Source: Burkholderiales bacterium (GTDB lineage Bacteria > Pseudomonadota > Gammaproteobacteria > Burkholderiales > SG8-39). Taken from it: a stretch of DNA of 64,000 nt. The position numbers and the translations under genes are program-made. A model generated the notes under the pieces. It had not been told where the DNA came from. It searched no databases and saw only the letters and a list, made by a program, of their open reading frames with translations. Positions 42,983-51,026 of this stretch are shown here, in pieces; positions within the stretch are counted from its first letter, which is position 1, and every line of letters begins with the position of its first letter. The stretch lies in the NCBI GenBank assembly GCA_017880775.1, contig JADGRQ010000014.1, positions 1 to 64,000 of the forward strand, given 5' to 3'.

Positions 42983-43246
42983 ATGACCACATCATTCGCA
43001 CTCACCCCGGCGCAGCAGCGCCGCCTGGAGAAGCTCTCCAGGGACGCCGACCGTTCGGCTGGCGAAACCCTCCGCTTCGTTCTAAGGGACGGGTTTGAGT
43101 TCTGCGAATGGGAAGTGCGCGAAAGTCGCGCGGCGGATGGGGAGACGAAGAGGCGCGGATCGGTGCCCGACGGTGAGGCGCAGCGACGGGTCCGGCAGTT
43201 GATCGACTCCGCCCATGGCCGCCGGCGCTCTCGCAAGGCGGCTTGA
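42983..43246 (+). CDS. Antitoxin of RelE/ParE-type pair
   Basis: An 87-residue basic protein: MTTSFALTPAQQRRLEKLSR, then SAGETLRFVLRDGFEFCEWE. The N-terminal part resembles a short ribbon-helix-helix DNA-binding segment and the C-terminal part is charged and probably unfolded until bound. It overlaps the toxin gene by 32 bases. The identification depends on the neighbouring toxin. The longer upstream frame has no family-like sequence, so the ATG at 42983 is preferred. Confidence 0.75.
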   Translation: MTTSFALTPAQQRRLEKLSRDADRSAGETLRFVLRDGFEFCEWEVRESRAADGETKRRGSVPDGEAQRRVRQLIDSAHGRRRSRKAA

Positions 43247-43511
43247 GTGGTCGCCGGGCGCGCTTGACGCCTACCTGGGCACCGTCGCATTGATCGCGGC
43301 GGAAGACCCGGTCACGGCCCGGCAGTTCGTTGAACGGGTGCAACAGTCTCTCTCTGCAATCCTCGCTCATCCATTCATCGGTACGCCGGCGACCCGGCGC
43401 GGCGAACGGCGACATCCGGTGCCCGGGACGGGACATGTGATCAACTACCGCGTGAAGCGCAGTTCGGTCCGCATCCAGCTCTGGTATCGCGCGCGGCAGC
43501 ACATTAGTTAA
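43215..43511 (+). CDS. RelE/ParE-family toxin
   Basis: A 98-residue toxin: RLEWSPGALDAYLGTVALIA, then PVTARQFVERVQQSLSAILA, HPFIGTPATRRGERRHPVPG and HVINYRVKRSSVRIQLWYRA. The W-S-x-x-A-x-x-D/A-Y start and the final R-x-Q-x-W-Y-R-x-R-Q are typical of the RelE/ParE fold. Such proteins cleave mRNA on the ribosome (RelE) or inhibit gyrase (ParE); which applies here is not decidable by eye. Its ATG lies within the antitoxin gene. Confidence 0.85.
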   Translation: MAAGALARRLEWSPGALDAYLGTVALIAAEDPVTARQFVERVQQSLSAILAHPFIGTPATRRGERRHPVPGTGHVINYRVKRSSVRIQLWYRARQHIS

Positions 43512-43628
43512 CGCCACGTTCCGCGCTGTCGAGTCCACAACCCAAGCGCGAACCACCTACGCTACCGGTTCGATGACGCGCGAGCGTGCGTTACCATCGC
43601 CGCGAGACACGCGCTTTGCGGAGGCCGG

Positions 43629-44759
43629 ATGATTCCCAGCGAAGAACAGCGTCATATCCGCGATGCCGCGCGCGCGTTCGCGCAGAAGGAGATCGTGCCG
43701 CACGCGGCGCAATGGGACCGCGACTGCACGGTGCCGGTCGAAGTGCTGCGCGCCATGGGCCCGCTCGGGCTGATGGGCATGTGCGTCGCCCCGGAATGGG
43801 GCGGCGCGGGCGCCGATTTCGTCTCGTATGCGCTCGCGACAGAGGAGATCGCCGCCGGCGACTGCGGCCTGTGCAACATGATGTGCGTCAACAACTCGCC
43901 CAACTGCGCGATGCTGGAGGAACACGGCACCGGCGCGCAGAAGGAGCGCTTCCTGCGGCCGCTCGCCTCGGGGCGGCAATCGAGCGCGTTCCTGCTCACG
44001 GAACCTCAGGCGGGCTCGGATGCGTCGGCGCTCACCACTCGCGCCGTGAAAAAGGGCGATCGCTACGTCATCCACGGCACCAAGCAGTTCATCACCGCAG
44101 GTAGAAGCGCGGACCTCGCCTTCATCGTCGCGGTGACCGACCCGTCCGCCGGAAAGCGCGGCATGTCGATGTTCGTGACGCCGACCGGCGTCGCCGGCTA
44201 TCGCGTCGCGCGCGAGGAGTCGAAGCTCGGGCACCGGGCCGCCGATACCTGCCAGATCGCGCTCGAGGGCCTCGAAGTCCCCGAGGAAAACATGATCGGC
44301 ATGCCGGGCGCTGGCTATCGCATCGCGCTCGCCTACCTGGAGAACGGCCGCATCGGCGTCGCCGCCCAGGCGGTAGGCGTGGCGCGTGCCGCATTCGAGG
44401 CGGCGCTGCGCTACGCCCGGGTGCGCGAAGCGTTCGGCAAGCCGATCATCGATCACCAGGGCGTCGCGTTCCGCCTCGCGGACATGGCAACCAAGCTCGA
44501 GGCGGCGCGCCAACTGACGCTGCACGCCGCGGCGCTGAAGGACGCGGGCCGGCCCTGCCTGCAGGAGGCGTCGATGGCGAAGGTTTTCGCATCCGATGCA
44601 GCCGAGCGCATCTGCTCGGATGCGATCCAGGTCCACGGCGGTTACGGCTACCTCAACGACTTTCCCGTCGAGAAGTACTGGAGGGACGTGCGCGTGCTCT
44701 CGATCTACGAGGGCACGAACGATATCCAGCGGATGGTGATCGGACGCATGCTCGCGTGA
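43629..44759 (+). CDS. Acyl-CoA dehydrogenase
   Basis: A 376-residue FAD-dependent acyl-CoA dehydrogenase. AFLLTEPQAGSDASALTTRA is the first signature, with the FAD/substrate loop, and YAKxR-type block reads ALRYARVREAFGKPIIDHQG. The catalytic Glu is E361 in SIYEGTNDIQRMVIGRML. QVHGGYGYLNDFPVEKYWRD is the second signature. All key residues are present. Chain-length preference cannot be told. The next gene, an MFS transporter, overlaps the stop by GTGA, suggesting the pair imports and oxidises one substrate. Confidence 0.93.
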   Translation: MIPSEEQRHIRDAARAFAQKEIVPHAAQWDRDCTVPVEVLRAMGPLGLMGMCVAPEWGGAGADFVSYALATEEIAAGDCGLCNMMCVNNSPNCAMLEEHGTGAQKERFLRPLASGRQSSAFLLTEPQAGSDASALTTRAVKKGDRYVIHGTKQFITAGRSADLAFIVAVTDPSAGKRGMSMFVTPTGVAGYRVAREESKLGHRAADTCQIALEGLEVPEENMIGMPGAGYRIALAYLENGRIGVAAQAVGVARAAFEAALRYARVREAFGKPIIDHQGVAFRLADMATKLEAARQLTLHAAALKDAGRPCLQEASMAKVFASDAAERICSDAIQVHGGYGYLNDFPVEKYWRDVRVLSIYEGTNDIQRMVIGRMLA

Positions 44760-45967
44760 ACCCCGCTACCGGCCTGTTCCTCACCGTCACCCTGCCGCTT
44801 GCCGCGCTGAACGCGATCAACCAGGCCTCGCGCACGGTGATGGCGATCATCGGGCCCGTGCTGGCGGTGGAGTTTTCGCTGTCGGCGAGCGAGCTGGGCC
44901 TCCTCGCTGCGTGCATGTTCGCGTCGTATGCGGTCGCGCAACTGCCGGTCGGCATCGCGCTCGATATGCTCGGACCGCGCCGCGTGCAGGCCGCCTTCAG
45001 CCTGGTGGCCGCCGCCGGCTTCACCGTGTTCGCGCTTTCAGACGGCCTGCCAGGCTTCGCGCTCGCGCGCGTGATCCTGGGCGTCGGCGTCTCGGCGGGG
45101 CTGATCGCGATCCTCAAGGCCAACACGCAGTGGTTCGCGCCCGCTCAGGTGGCGGGCATGACCGGGATTGCGATGGCGGTGGGCGCGATGGGCAGCGTGC
45201 TCACCACCGCGCCGGTCGAGGCGGCGCTGCCGATGCTTGGCTGGCGCGGCGTGTTCTGGCTGCTCGCCGGCCTGTCGGTCGTGGTTGCGGTCTGGATCTT
45301 CGTTTCGGTCCGGGACAAGCCCGCGCGCGCCGCACGCCGCGCGCTCAAGGCCGAGCTTGCGGTCATGGGGGCGATTCTCGGCTCGCGCCGGTTCTGGCGC
45401 TATGGGCCGGCCGTCGCGATGCTGTCCATCCTCAACTTCACGTACCTCGGCCTGTGGGCCGGGCCGTGGCTGCGCGACGTCGCTGGCTATGATGGCCCGG
45501 CGCGGGCGAATACGCTGCTGCTCTATACGCTCGCCATGCTGGCCGGGAGCATCACGATCGGGCAGGTCGCCAGCCGCGTCCAGGCACGCGGCTACCCGGC
45601 GATGCTGGTGCCGGCGCTGTGCATCGCCGGCTTGGTGGCCGCTGAGATCGGCCTCGCGCTGCAGCCGACCGGCGCCACGGCAGTGACGGTCCTCTGGGTG
45701 GCGTTCGCCTTCTTCGCGTCGGGCGGCCCCTCGGGCTACGTCGCCGTCGGCCAGATGTTCCCGCCCGAGCAGATGGGCCGCGTCTCCACCGCCATCAACA
45801 CGCTCACACTGAGCGGGGCGTTCCTGCTGCAGTCGGCGATCGGCGCGATCCTCGACCTCTGGCCGCGCGCCGCGGCCGGCGGCTGGGATGCGCGCGGCTA
45901 TTCGGCCGCGCTCGCGCTGTCGGTGGTAATGCAGGTCCTCATCGCCCTGCGCGTGACACGAAAGTGA
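44756..45967 (+). CDS. MFS transporter
   Basis: A 403-residue major facilitator with about twelve hydrophobic helices. The loop between helices 2 and 3 reads VGIALDMLGPRRVQAAFSLV, the G-x-x-x-D-x-x-G-x-R-R motif. The central loop after helix 6 is RDKPARAARRALKAELAVMG. It starts with GTG overlapping the acyl-CoA dehydrogenase stop, so translation is coupled. The substrate is probably an organic acid degraded through an acyl-CoA (inference from the operon). Confidence 0.88.
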   Translation: MNPATGLFLTVTLPLAALNAINQASRTVMAIIGPVLAVEFSLSASELGLLAACMFASYAVAQLPVGIALDMLGPRRVQAAFSLVAAAGFTVFALSDGLPGFALARVILGVGVSAGLIAILKANTQWFAPAQVAGMTGIAMAVGAMGSVLTTAPVEAALPMLGWRGVFWLLAGLSVVVAVWIFVSVRDKPARAARRALKAELAVMGAILGSRRFWRYGPAVAMLSILNFTYLGLWAGPWLRDVAGYDGPARANTLLLYTLAMLAGSITIGQVASRVQARGYPAMLVPALCIAGLVAAEIGLALQPTGATAVTVLWVAFAFFASGGPSGYVAVGQMFPPEQMGRVSTAINTLTLSGAFLLQSAIGAILDLWPRAAAGGWDARGYSAALALSVVMQVLIALRVTRK

Positions 45968-46016
45968 GGCGCTGCTGGGGAAGAAGGCCGCGTGACCCCG
46001 CAGCAGTCCGCCCGGC

Positions 46017-46685
46017 TTACGCCGCCTGCTTCCAGTGCGGCGGATAGGTGCGCTCGCAGCCAGGTTGCGTCTCGACCCGCTTCCGCCAGCGCCCGATGGC
46101 GGGATAGCGCTTCGCGATCGAGCCGAGATCGAGGCCGAGTGGCTGCGCTGCGGCGTTGACGCCCGCGCGTTCCACCAGCATGGTTTCGGGATACCACCAG
46201 ATGTCGGCGGCCGACGGCCTGGCGCCGGCCAGCCAGTCGGCCGTCGTGAGGATCTTCTCGATGCGGGCGAGCTCGCCGTGCAGGGACTCGGCCGCGGCCT
46301 TCATCGCGTCCGCCTTCTCGTTCACGCCGCCGAAGAAGATCGGCGCAATCACCGTGAAGGCCGGCAGGTCGAAATAGTAGATGCACTCGGAAATTTCCCG
46401 CCAGATGGCGGCGGCTTCGGCCGGGGTGCGGCCGAACAGGGCGGGCTCGGGCTGTTTTCTGTCCAGGTAATTCATGATGGCGAGCGTTTCATAAAGGGTG
46501 ACGTCGCCGTCCTTCAGCACCGGTACCTTGCCGCGCGGGTTCATCGCAATGAAGCCCGGCGCCTTGTGCTCGCCTTTCGAAAAATTGATCAGCTTCGAAG
46601 TGTAGGGAATCTGCTTCCATTCGAGTGTCAACAGCGCGCGCCACGCGAACGGGCTGCCGCTGCCCCAGTAAAGTTCGATTGCCAT
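46017..46685 (-). CDS. Glutathione S-transferase family protein
   Basis: A 222-residue GST: ELYWGSGSPFAWRALLTLEW, then FIAMNPRGKVPVLKDGDVTL and YETLAIMNYLDRKQPEPALF. The S-P-F-A-W-R segment carries the N-terminal Ser active site, and N-P-R-G-K-V-P-V-L the cis-Pro loop. GARPSAADIWWYPETMLVER corresponds to the C-terminal N-cap region. The closest matches in memory are the bacterial zeta/beta-like GSTs. It lies downstream of the truncated HxlR gene on the same strand, which may once have regulated it. Confidence 0.87.
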   Translation of the reverse strand: MAIELYWGSGSPFAWRALLTLEWKQIPYTSKLINFSKGEHKAPGFIAMNPRGKVPVLKDGDVTLYETLAIMNYLDRKQPEPALFGRTPAEAAAIWREISECIYYFDLPAFTVIAPIFFGGVNEKADAMKAAAESLHGELARIEKILTTADWLAGARPSAADIWWYPETMLVERAGVNAAAQPLGLDLGSIAKRYPAIGRWRKRVETQPGCERTYPPHWKQAA

Positions 46686-46739
46686 GAAGTTCTCCTCTCT
46701 GTCGGTTGACCGGCCGGCACTGCGCCGGGCCGCATCACA

Positions 46740-47006
46740 CTACGCATTGCGCCGCCCCCAGTCGCGCAGCGCCTTCATCACCGGCCCAAGGCTCCTGCCC
46801 TTGTCCGTCAGGTGATATTCGAGCCGCGGCGGGTGCTCGCTGTAGAGCTTGCGCTCGATCAGGCCGCCGGCTTCCATGGCTTTCAGCCTTGCCGAGAGGG
46901 TGTTGGGCGCGACGCCCGTGAGGGACTCCTGGAAGTCCTGGTAGCGACGCGGGCCTTTCAGCAGCAGGTCGCGCAGGATCAGGATCGACCAGCGCTCCCC
47001 GATCAT
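46740..47006 (-). pseudogene. HxlR-family regulator lacking its N-terminus
   Basis: The DNA-binding body is intact: ARTLDMIGERWSILILRDLL, then RRYQDFQESLTGVAPNTLSA and RLKAMEAGGLIERKLYSEHP, ending YHLTDKGRSLGPVMKALRDW. Normal HxlR proteins begin 15-20 residues earlier with a conserved Cys-x-V/I-x-R-x-L segment. Here that part is replaced by sequence belonging to the cytochrome P460 gene on the other strand. Translation could still begin at the ATG at 47006 (88 residues), so partial function cannot be excluded. Confidence 0.65.
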
Positions 47007-47032
47007 GTCGAGGGTCCTCGCGAAACGCCGCG

Positions 47033-47371
47033 GTGCAGGCGGCGAAGGCGGGCAAGACCCTGCCGGAGGGCTCGGTGCTGTTCGCCGAGGTCCACGCAGC
47101 AAGGCTCGACTCCGACCAGAAGCCGGTCACGGGCAGCGACGGCTTCTACGTGGCGGAAAAGCTGATGTTCTACACGGCGATGGCGAGCGGCGCGGGGTGG
47201 GGCAAGGAGGTTCCCGACATGCTGCGCAACGCAGACTGGAACTATGCCGTGTTCACGCTCGACAAGCAGCAGCGGCCCGGCGTGAATCAGGCCGAGTGCT
47301 ACGCCTGCCACTAGCCGCTGGACAAGGTGAGCTACGTGTTCACGCTGAAGGAGCTCGCCGCGGCGAAGTAG
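47033..47371 (+). pseudogene. Cytochrome P460-family remnant
   Basis: From a GTG at 47033 the frame reads VQAAKAGKTLPEGSVLFAEV, then SDGFYVAEKLMFYTAMASGA, GWGKEVPDMLRNADWNYAVF and AECYACH, the c-type haem site of cytochrome P460/c'-beta proteins. An in-frame TAG follows directly at 47312, where family members have Lys, and the frame then continues PLDKVSYVFTLKELAAAK to the true end. The signal peptide and first strand are missing. Truncation plus a nonsense codon make it a pseudogene. Confidence 0.75.
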
Positions 47372-47438
47372 GCGGGCTGCTCCGTCCCCTTCGCCGCGCT
47401 TGTCGAGGTCGCCGGGGGGGAAGGTCTGCGCGGGAGCG

Positions 47439-47452
47439 TTGATCCAGGTCAA
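47439..47452. promoter_or_regulatory. FNR/Anr-like box
   Basis: TTGATCCAGGTCAA matches TTGAT-N4-ATCAA at nine of ten fixed positions. It lies 88 bases upstream of the small membrane protein gene at 47541, a suitable distance for activation. A second such site occurs at 1367. Regulation by oxygen is inferred from the motif. Confidence 0.45.
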
Positions 47453-47540
47453 ACCCGGGTTGGTGAGCGCCACGGGTTTGTCCTGCGTCAATATGCGGTC
47501 GCATCGCGATGCCAGGATCGCGGCATATGCGGAGCCGATC

Positions 47541-47648
47541 ATGAACACCGATGATTCACTCACGCCTGCTCGGGGACTGATGCTGGGAGTCTTGTTTTCG
47601 TTAGCCTTTTGGGCGCTCCTCCTCATGTGGCTCACAACACGGTTCTAG
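47541..47648 (+). CDS. Single-span small membrane protein
   Basis: A 35-residue protein: MNTDDSLTPARGLMLGVLFS, then LAFWALLLMWLTTRF. It has a short acidic N-terminus, one hydrophobic helix and a short basic end, the architecture of a small inner-membrane subunit or microprotein. GGAG lies 8 bases before the ATG, and an FNR-like box lies further upstream, hinting at a role in low-oxygen respiration. The family is not recognised. Confidence 0.5.
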   Translation: MNTDDSLTPARGLMLGVLFSLAFWALLLMWLTTRF

Positions 47649-47691
47649 ACGACACGAACGCACACGAATCCCGGTCCGCAGGAGAACGCCC

Positions 47692-47841
47692 ATGAATGTT
47701 GCATCGGTCACGCGCGGGCTCCTCCGCGCAGCACTGGCCGCGGGCCTCGCGCTCGCCGCATCCGCCGCGAACGTGCCGCGCTGGTGGCAGTGGCGCATGG
47801 ACCACGTGCCGGGCTGGACGGCGCGGCACTTGAGGAAGTAG
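47692..47841 (+). CDS. Small secreted or membrane-anchored peptide
   Basis: A 49-residue product: MNVASVTRGLLRAALAAGLA, then LAASAANVPRWWQWRMDHVP and GWTARHLRK. The N-terminal 26 residues form a good signal peptide (cleavage near S-A-A-N). The mature tail is short, Trp-rich and basic. AGGAGA is ideally placed before the ATG at 47692. The gene starts 43 bases after the 35-residue membrane protein. Function unknown. Confidence 0.5.
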   Translation: MNVASVTRGLLRAALAAGLALAASAANVPRWWQWRMDHVPGWTARHLRK

Positions 47842-47892
47842 CTGCGCTTGTCCGCTCGGTGCAACCGAAGAGCAGGTGCGGGACTTACTCCG

Positions 47893-48258
47893 TCAAAAGA
47901 GGCGTTCAGCAAGTTCCGCGAGGCGCCGGGCACGCTCCTCGGCATTCGGGGGAACTGATTCGAACCGGCGCGACGCGATCGCATGCGGGGCGACGATCGT
48001 CACCTCCGATCCGGGAAGAGGGATCAGTGCCGATGCGAGCGCGAGGGCGGCGCTGCCCTCGGAGCGGATGCATACATGAGAGTGCACCGTATCGCTGGCA
48101 ATGTGATTCCGGAGGGCAAGCGCGCCCGCGCTTCCGGCAGGGTACCGCGCCGCCGGCGCGCGATGGCCGCCGGGCCGCTCCGCGACGACGAGCGTGCCGT
48201 CCTCGGCGATGTCCACGCCGTAGTAGCGCTCGGGACGCGGCACAGACGCGGTTCTCAT
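47893..48258 (-). CDS. Conserved-looking hypothetical, RNase H-like start
   Basis: A 121-residue protein. RYYGVDIAEDGTLVVAERPG resembles the first two strands of an RNase H-like fold, as at the N-terminus of IS110-type transposases (Y-x-G-x-D-x-A), and ALPLPGSEVTIVAP-like text (LIPLPGSEVTIVAPHAIASR) a later strand. There is no second catalytic domain. It could be a stand-alone nucleic-acid-binding fold or a domesticated piece. The ATG at 48258 overlaps the stop of the upstream membrane protein (ATGA), so the two form an operon. Confidence 0.55.
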   Translation of the reverse strand: MRTASVPRPERYYGVDIAEDGTLVVAERPGGHRAPAARYPAGSAGALALRNHIASDTVHSHVCIRSEGSAALALASALIPLPGSEVTIVAPHAIASRRFESVPPNAEERARRLAELAERLF

Positions 48259-48419
48259 GGCTGTGAGCTTTGCGGCCTGTGGACGTACAGGGCGTCTTGC
48301 ACCTCCGGCGGCAGATCGACCGCCCGGGTGTAGTAGCCGGACGCCACCACAATCAGGAACACCAACCCCGGAGCCCAAAGGCGCCGGAGCACAGCGGCGA
48401 ATTTTTTGGCGATACGCAT
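48255..48419 (-). CDS. Small single-span membrane protein
   Basis: A 54-residue protein: MRIAKKFAAVLRRLWAPGLV, then FLIVVASGYYTRAVDLPPEV. A basic amphipathic start precedes one hydrophobic helix (or uncleaved signal), then a short hydrophilic tail that probably faces the periplasm. AAGGAG is well placed before the ATG at 48419. It overlaps the next gene by four bases. Two direct repeats resembling OmpR/PhoB-type sites lie 40-95 bases upstream. Confidence 0.55.
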   Translation of the reverse strand: MRIAKKFAAVLRRLWAPGLVFLIVVASGYYTRAVDLPPEVQDALYVHRPQSSQP

Positions 48420-48460
48420 GCGTGACTCCTTTCCGATGCCAAGATAGTAGGAGCCGCGCC

Positions 48461-48513
48461 GTAAGAACGGCGTAAAGAGTCGATTCGCTGCGGTAAGAAC
48501 GGCGTAAAGAGTC
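48461..48513. promoter_or_regulatory. Paired 21-bp direct repeats, possible response-regulator sites
   Basis: GTAAGAACGGCGTAAAGAGTC occurs identically at 48461-48481 and 48493-48513, a 32-base period (three helical turns). On the minus strand each copy reads CTTTACGCCGTTCTTAC, two TTTACG/CTTACG half sites 11 bases apart, the layout of OmpR/PhoB-family boxes. The second copy touches the MaoC-like stop codon. The probable target is the small membrane protein gene at 48419. Confidence 0.5.
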
Positions 48514-49327
48514 ATTTCGCCGCGTCGCTCAGGATGCCGCCATCTGCCCTCGGCCGGTAGATCGCCGTGTGCCGCACCTCCGCGACCGGCCGCATGCCCT
48601 CGCTCAGCACCAGGACGTCTAGCTCCACGAACAGGTGCCCCTTGCGTTCGTAGTTTCCGACCACGCGCGAGCGCGCCGTCAAGGTTTCGCCGACATGAGC
48701 AACGCTGAAGTTCTGCACCGCGCTGCCGACGTGGATCCACGGCCCGAGTCGCACGTTTTGCAGGAGCGCGAAATTGCACATCCGCAGCACCGTGCCGGGA
48801 TGCACGAGGTTCTCGCGCGGATACAGTTGCTCGGTTTCGCGCACGTCCCGAAGATAGCCGGCGGCGAGCTCGGCGCCCACCTCCAACGGAAATGAATTCA
48901 GGCAGCCGCCGACCGGCAGCGTCGCCGGGCTCGCAGGCGAACGGTTCTCCGTCGCAGGCGGGCTGGCCGGCGGGAAGAGCTCCAGCACCGGCACAGCCGC
49001 GGCGTTTGCCGGAAGGCGCGCCGATCCGCTCGCGCAGCACCTGCCCCGGGACGTCAGCTCGATCGCAATCGCGTCGCCGTCTTCGCGCCCGGCCACCTCG
49101 GCAATTTCCCCGTCATAGACCGGATGGGTGAACCGGCACTGCGCCGTCCCGCGCTCGAGAAACGCGCGGCCCCAGCGCTCCACCGGCAGATGCATCATGT
49201 AGGCGTACACGTCGACCCCGGGCACCAGCGCGCCGGAAAATCCAAAACGCCGGGCCACCGTATCGTCGTGGATCTTGTTCTCGGAGCTGTGGGCGGTGTT
49301 GTAGGCCCGGACGCTATAGGTGTTCAT
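48512..49327 (-). CDS. MaoC-like hotdog-fold protein
   Basis: A 271-residue double-hotdog protein. NKIHDDTVARRFGFSGALVP, followed by G, matches the MaoC dehydratase motif (N-x-I-H-x-D-x3-A-x2-x-G-F-x-G-x-x-x-x-G). The second half (PRENLVHPGTVLRMCNFALL) contains a further hotdog helix. MaoC proteins hydrate or dehydrate acyl-CoA thioesters. The ATG at 49327 gives MNTYSVRAYNTAHSSE; the frame continues upstream but without matching sequence. It is divergent from the glutaredoxin-DinB gene. Confidence 0.78.
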   Translation of the reverse strand: MNTYSVRAYNTAHSSENKIHDDTVARRFGFSGALVPGVDVYAYMMHLPVERWGRAFLERGTAQCRFTHPVYDGEIAEVAGREDGDAIAIELTSRGRCCASGSARLPANAAAVPVLELFPPASPPATENRSPASPATLPVGGCLNSFPLEVGAELAAGYLRDVRETEQLYPRENLVHPGTVLRMCNFALLQNVRLGPWIHVGSAVQNFSVAHVGETLTARSRVVGNYERKGHLFVELDVLVLSEGMRPVAEVRHTAIYRPRADGGILSDAAK

Positions 49328-49379
49328 CGGTTTGGGCGTACCATTTACCAGTGATGGGACTTGGGGAGGGGCTGACCAA

Positions 49380-50135
49380 ATGGATGCATTGCGTGTGTAC
49401 TGGCGGCAGGGCTGCTCGAGCTGCGTGAAGGTGAAAGAGTACCTCACGGGGCTCGGCGTGGAGTTCGAGTCGGTCGACGTCGGCGCGCGGCCGCAGGCCA
49501 TGGAAGAACTGCGCGAGATGGGCGTGCGCACGGTTCCGGTCGTTGCGCGTGGCCGCGATTACGTGTTCGCGCAGGCGCTCGAGGATGTGTCGCGCTTCAT
49601 CGGCCGCGAGTTCCGTGCCGACCACCTGCCTCCCGGAGTGCTGATGGAGAAATGGCTCAGGGTGCTCGCGGCGGCGCAGCGCTATGCGCTGCAGATTCCT
49701 CGCGAGCGTCTGCTCGAGCGCGCGACGCCGGGCCGCGACCGCAGCATCCGCGACCTCGCCTATCACGTCTTCCAGGTTCCCGAGGTTTTCCTCGAGGCGG
49801 TGGAGAATGGCGTCGAGGATCTCGTCACGGGGTACAACGCGCCGCCGCCCCCCGATGTGAAGTCGGTCGAGCAGATTCGCTCTTATGGGGAAAAGACAGG
49901 CAGGAGACTTGACGCGTGGTGGGCTTCCCTGCCCGACAAATCCTGCCGGCAGACGGTGAAGACCTATTACGGCGCGCGTCCGCTGCACGAGCTGCTCGAG
50001 CGCTGTACCTGGCATTCGGCGCAGCATGCACGCCAACTCATCGACGTGCTCGAACGATTCGGCATCGCCGCCGACAAGCCGCTCACCGCGCGTGACTACG
50101 CCGGCCTGCCGATGCCCGCCGGGCTCTGGGAGTAG
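49380..50135 (+). CDS. Glutaredoxin-DinB fusion protein
   Basis: A 251-residue two-domain protein. Residues 1-75 are a glutaredoxin (LRVYWRQGCSSCVKVKEYLT with the C-S-S-C redox motif, VRTVPVVARGRDYV as cis-Pro loop). Residues 85-250 form a four-helix DinB/YfiT-like bundle: DRSIRDLAYHVFQVPEVFLE, then LLERCTWHSAQHARQLIDVL, where the His residues fit the metal-binding triad. DinB-fold proteins include thiol-dependent S-transferases, so the fusion suggests a thiol-linked reaction. Ribosome site GGGGAGGGG before the ATG at 49380. Confidence 0.82.
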   Translation: MDALRVYWRQGCSSCVKVKEYLTGLGVEFESVDVGARPQAMEELREMGVRTVPVVARGRDYVFAQALEDVSRFIGREFRADHLPPGVLMEKWLRVLAAAQRYALQIPRERLLERATPGRDRSIRDLAYHVFQVPEVFLEAVENGVEDLVTGYNAPPPPDVKSVEQIRSYGEKTGRRLDAWWASLPDKSCRQTVKTYYGARPLHELLERCTWHSAQHARQLIDVLERFGIAADKPLTARDYAGLPMPAGLWE

Positions 50136-50180
50136 CCATAGCTCTGCGAGCCTGGAGCCAAGCGGCGCATGCCGCGCCAT

Positions 50181-50989
50181 TCAATCGACCTTGATATTGG
50201 CTTCCTTGATCACGCGCCCCCACTTGGCGAAATCGGCCTTGATCTTGTCGACGGTTTGGGCAGGGTTCAGGAATTGCGCATCGCAACCGGTGGCGTTGAG
50301 TTGTTCCCGGAGGTTCTTGTCCTCGCCCGCCTTCAGCAGCGCCTGCGTCAGGCGCGAGATCACCTCGGGCGGAAGGCCGGCCGGCCCGACGAGCCCGTAC
50401 CAGGCGGTGGAATCGAATCCCTTCAAGCCCACTTCGTCCATGGTCGGCACATCCGGAAACGCACCGGAACGCATGGGGGACGTCACGGCCAGCGCCCGTA
50501 TCTTGCCGCTCTTGACCGCGCCCACTGCCGGGCCCAGCGACGAGAACAGCATCGGCACCTGGCCGCCCATCAGGTCGGTCATCGCCGGCCCGCCGCCCTT
50601 GTAGGGAATGTGCAGCAGGTTCGCCCCGGTGACGCTCTTGAAATATTCGCCCGACAAGTGATGCGGCCCGGCTACTCCCGAGGTGCCGTAGCTCCACTTG
50701 GATGGATCTCGCTTGGAGGCGGCCACCACATCGGCCACGCTGTTGAACGGCGTCGCCCGACGGGCTTGTATTCCATGACCAAGGGCTGACCCAGCAAGGT
50801 CTCGAGCACCTTGGCCAACGGACGAATGCCGGCATCCGCCGATCCTCCGGGGGCGTAGCCGACCATCACCCGGATCGGCTTGCCGGGATATCCCTGCGCG
50901 TGCAGTTGCGGCGCCCACGCGGCGGCAGCCGCGAGGATGACGGCCGCGAATCGCTTCAACATGAACTGTCTACGACGGACTTGGCTCAT
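50181..50989 (-). pseudogene. Broken Bug/TctC receptor gene
   Basis: The N-terminal third is in one frame (LKRFAAVILAAAAAWAPQLH signal, then KPIRVMVGYAPGGSADAGIR and LVMEYKP) and the rest is in another (TPFNSVADVVAASKRDPSKW, then SYGTSGVAGPHHLSGEYFKS, to IKEANIKVD at 50181). About 55 codons between M-E-Y-K-P and T-P-F-N-S, including the P-D-G-Y-T block, are deleted and the frame is lost near 50760. The remaining coding sequence is otherwise well kept, so the event is recent. Confidence 0.85.
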
Positions 50990-51026
50990 TACCCCTTCCC
51001 GGCGGAGCCTGCAGAAAATTCTACGC

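Noticed and set aside
47043-47060. GCGAAGGCGGGCAAGACC as a third REP-like copy
   Set aside because: Lacks the left CCCGC arm, and the residues A-A-K-A-G-K are conserved in the cytochrome P460 family itself.
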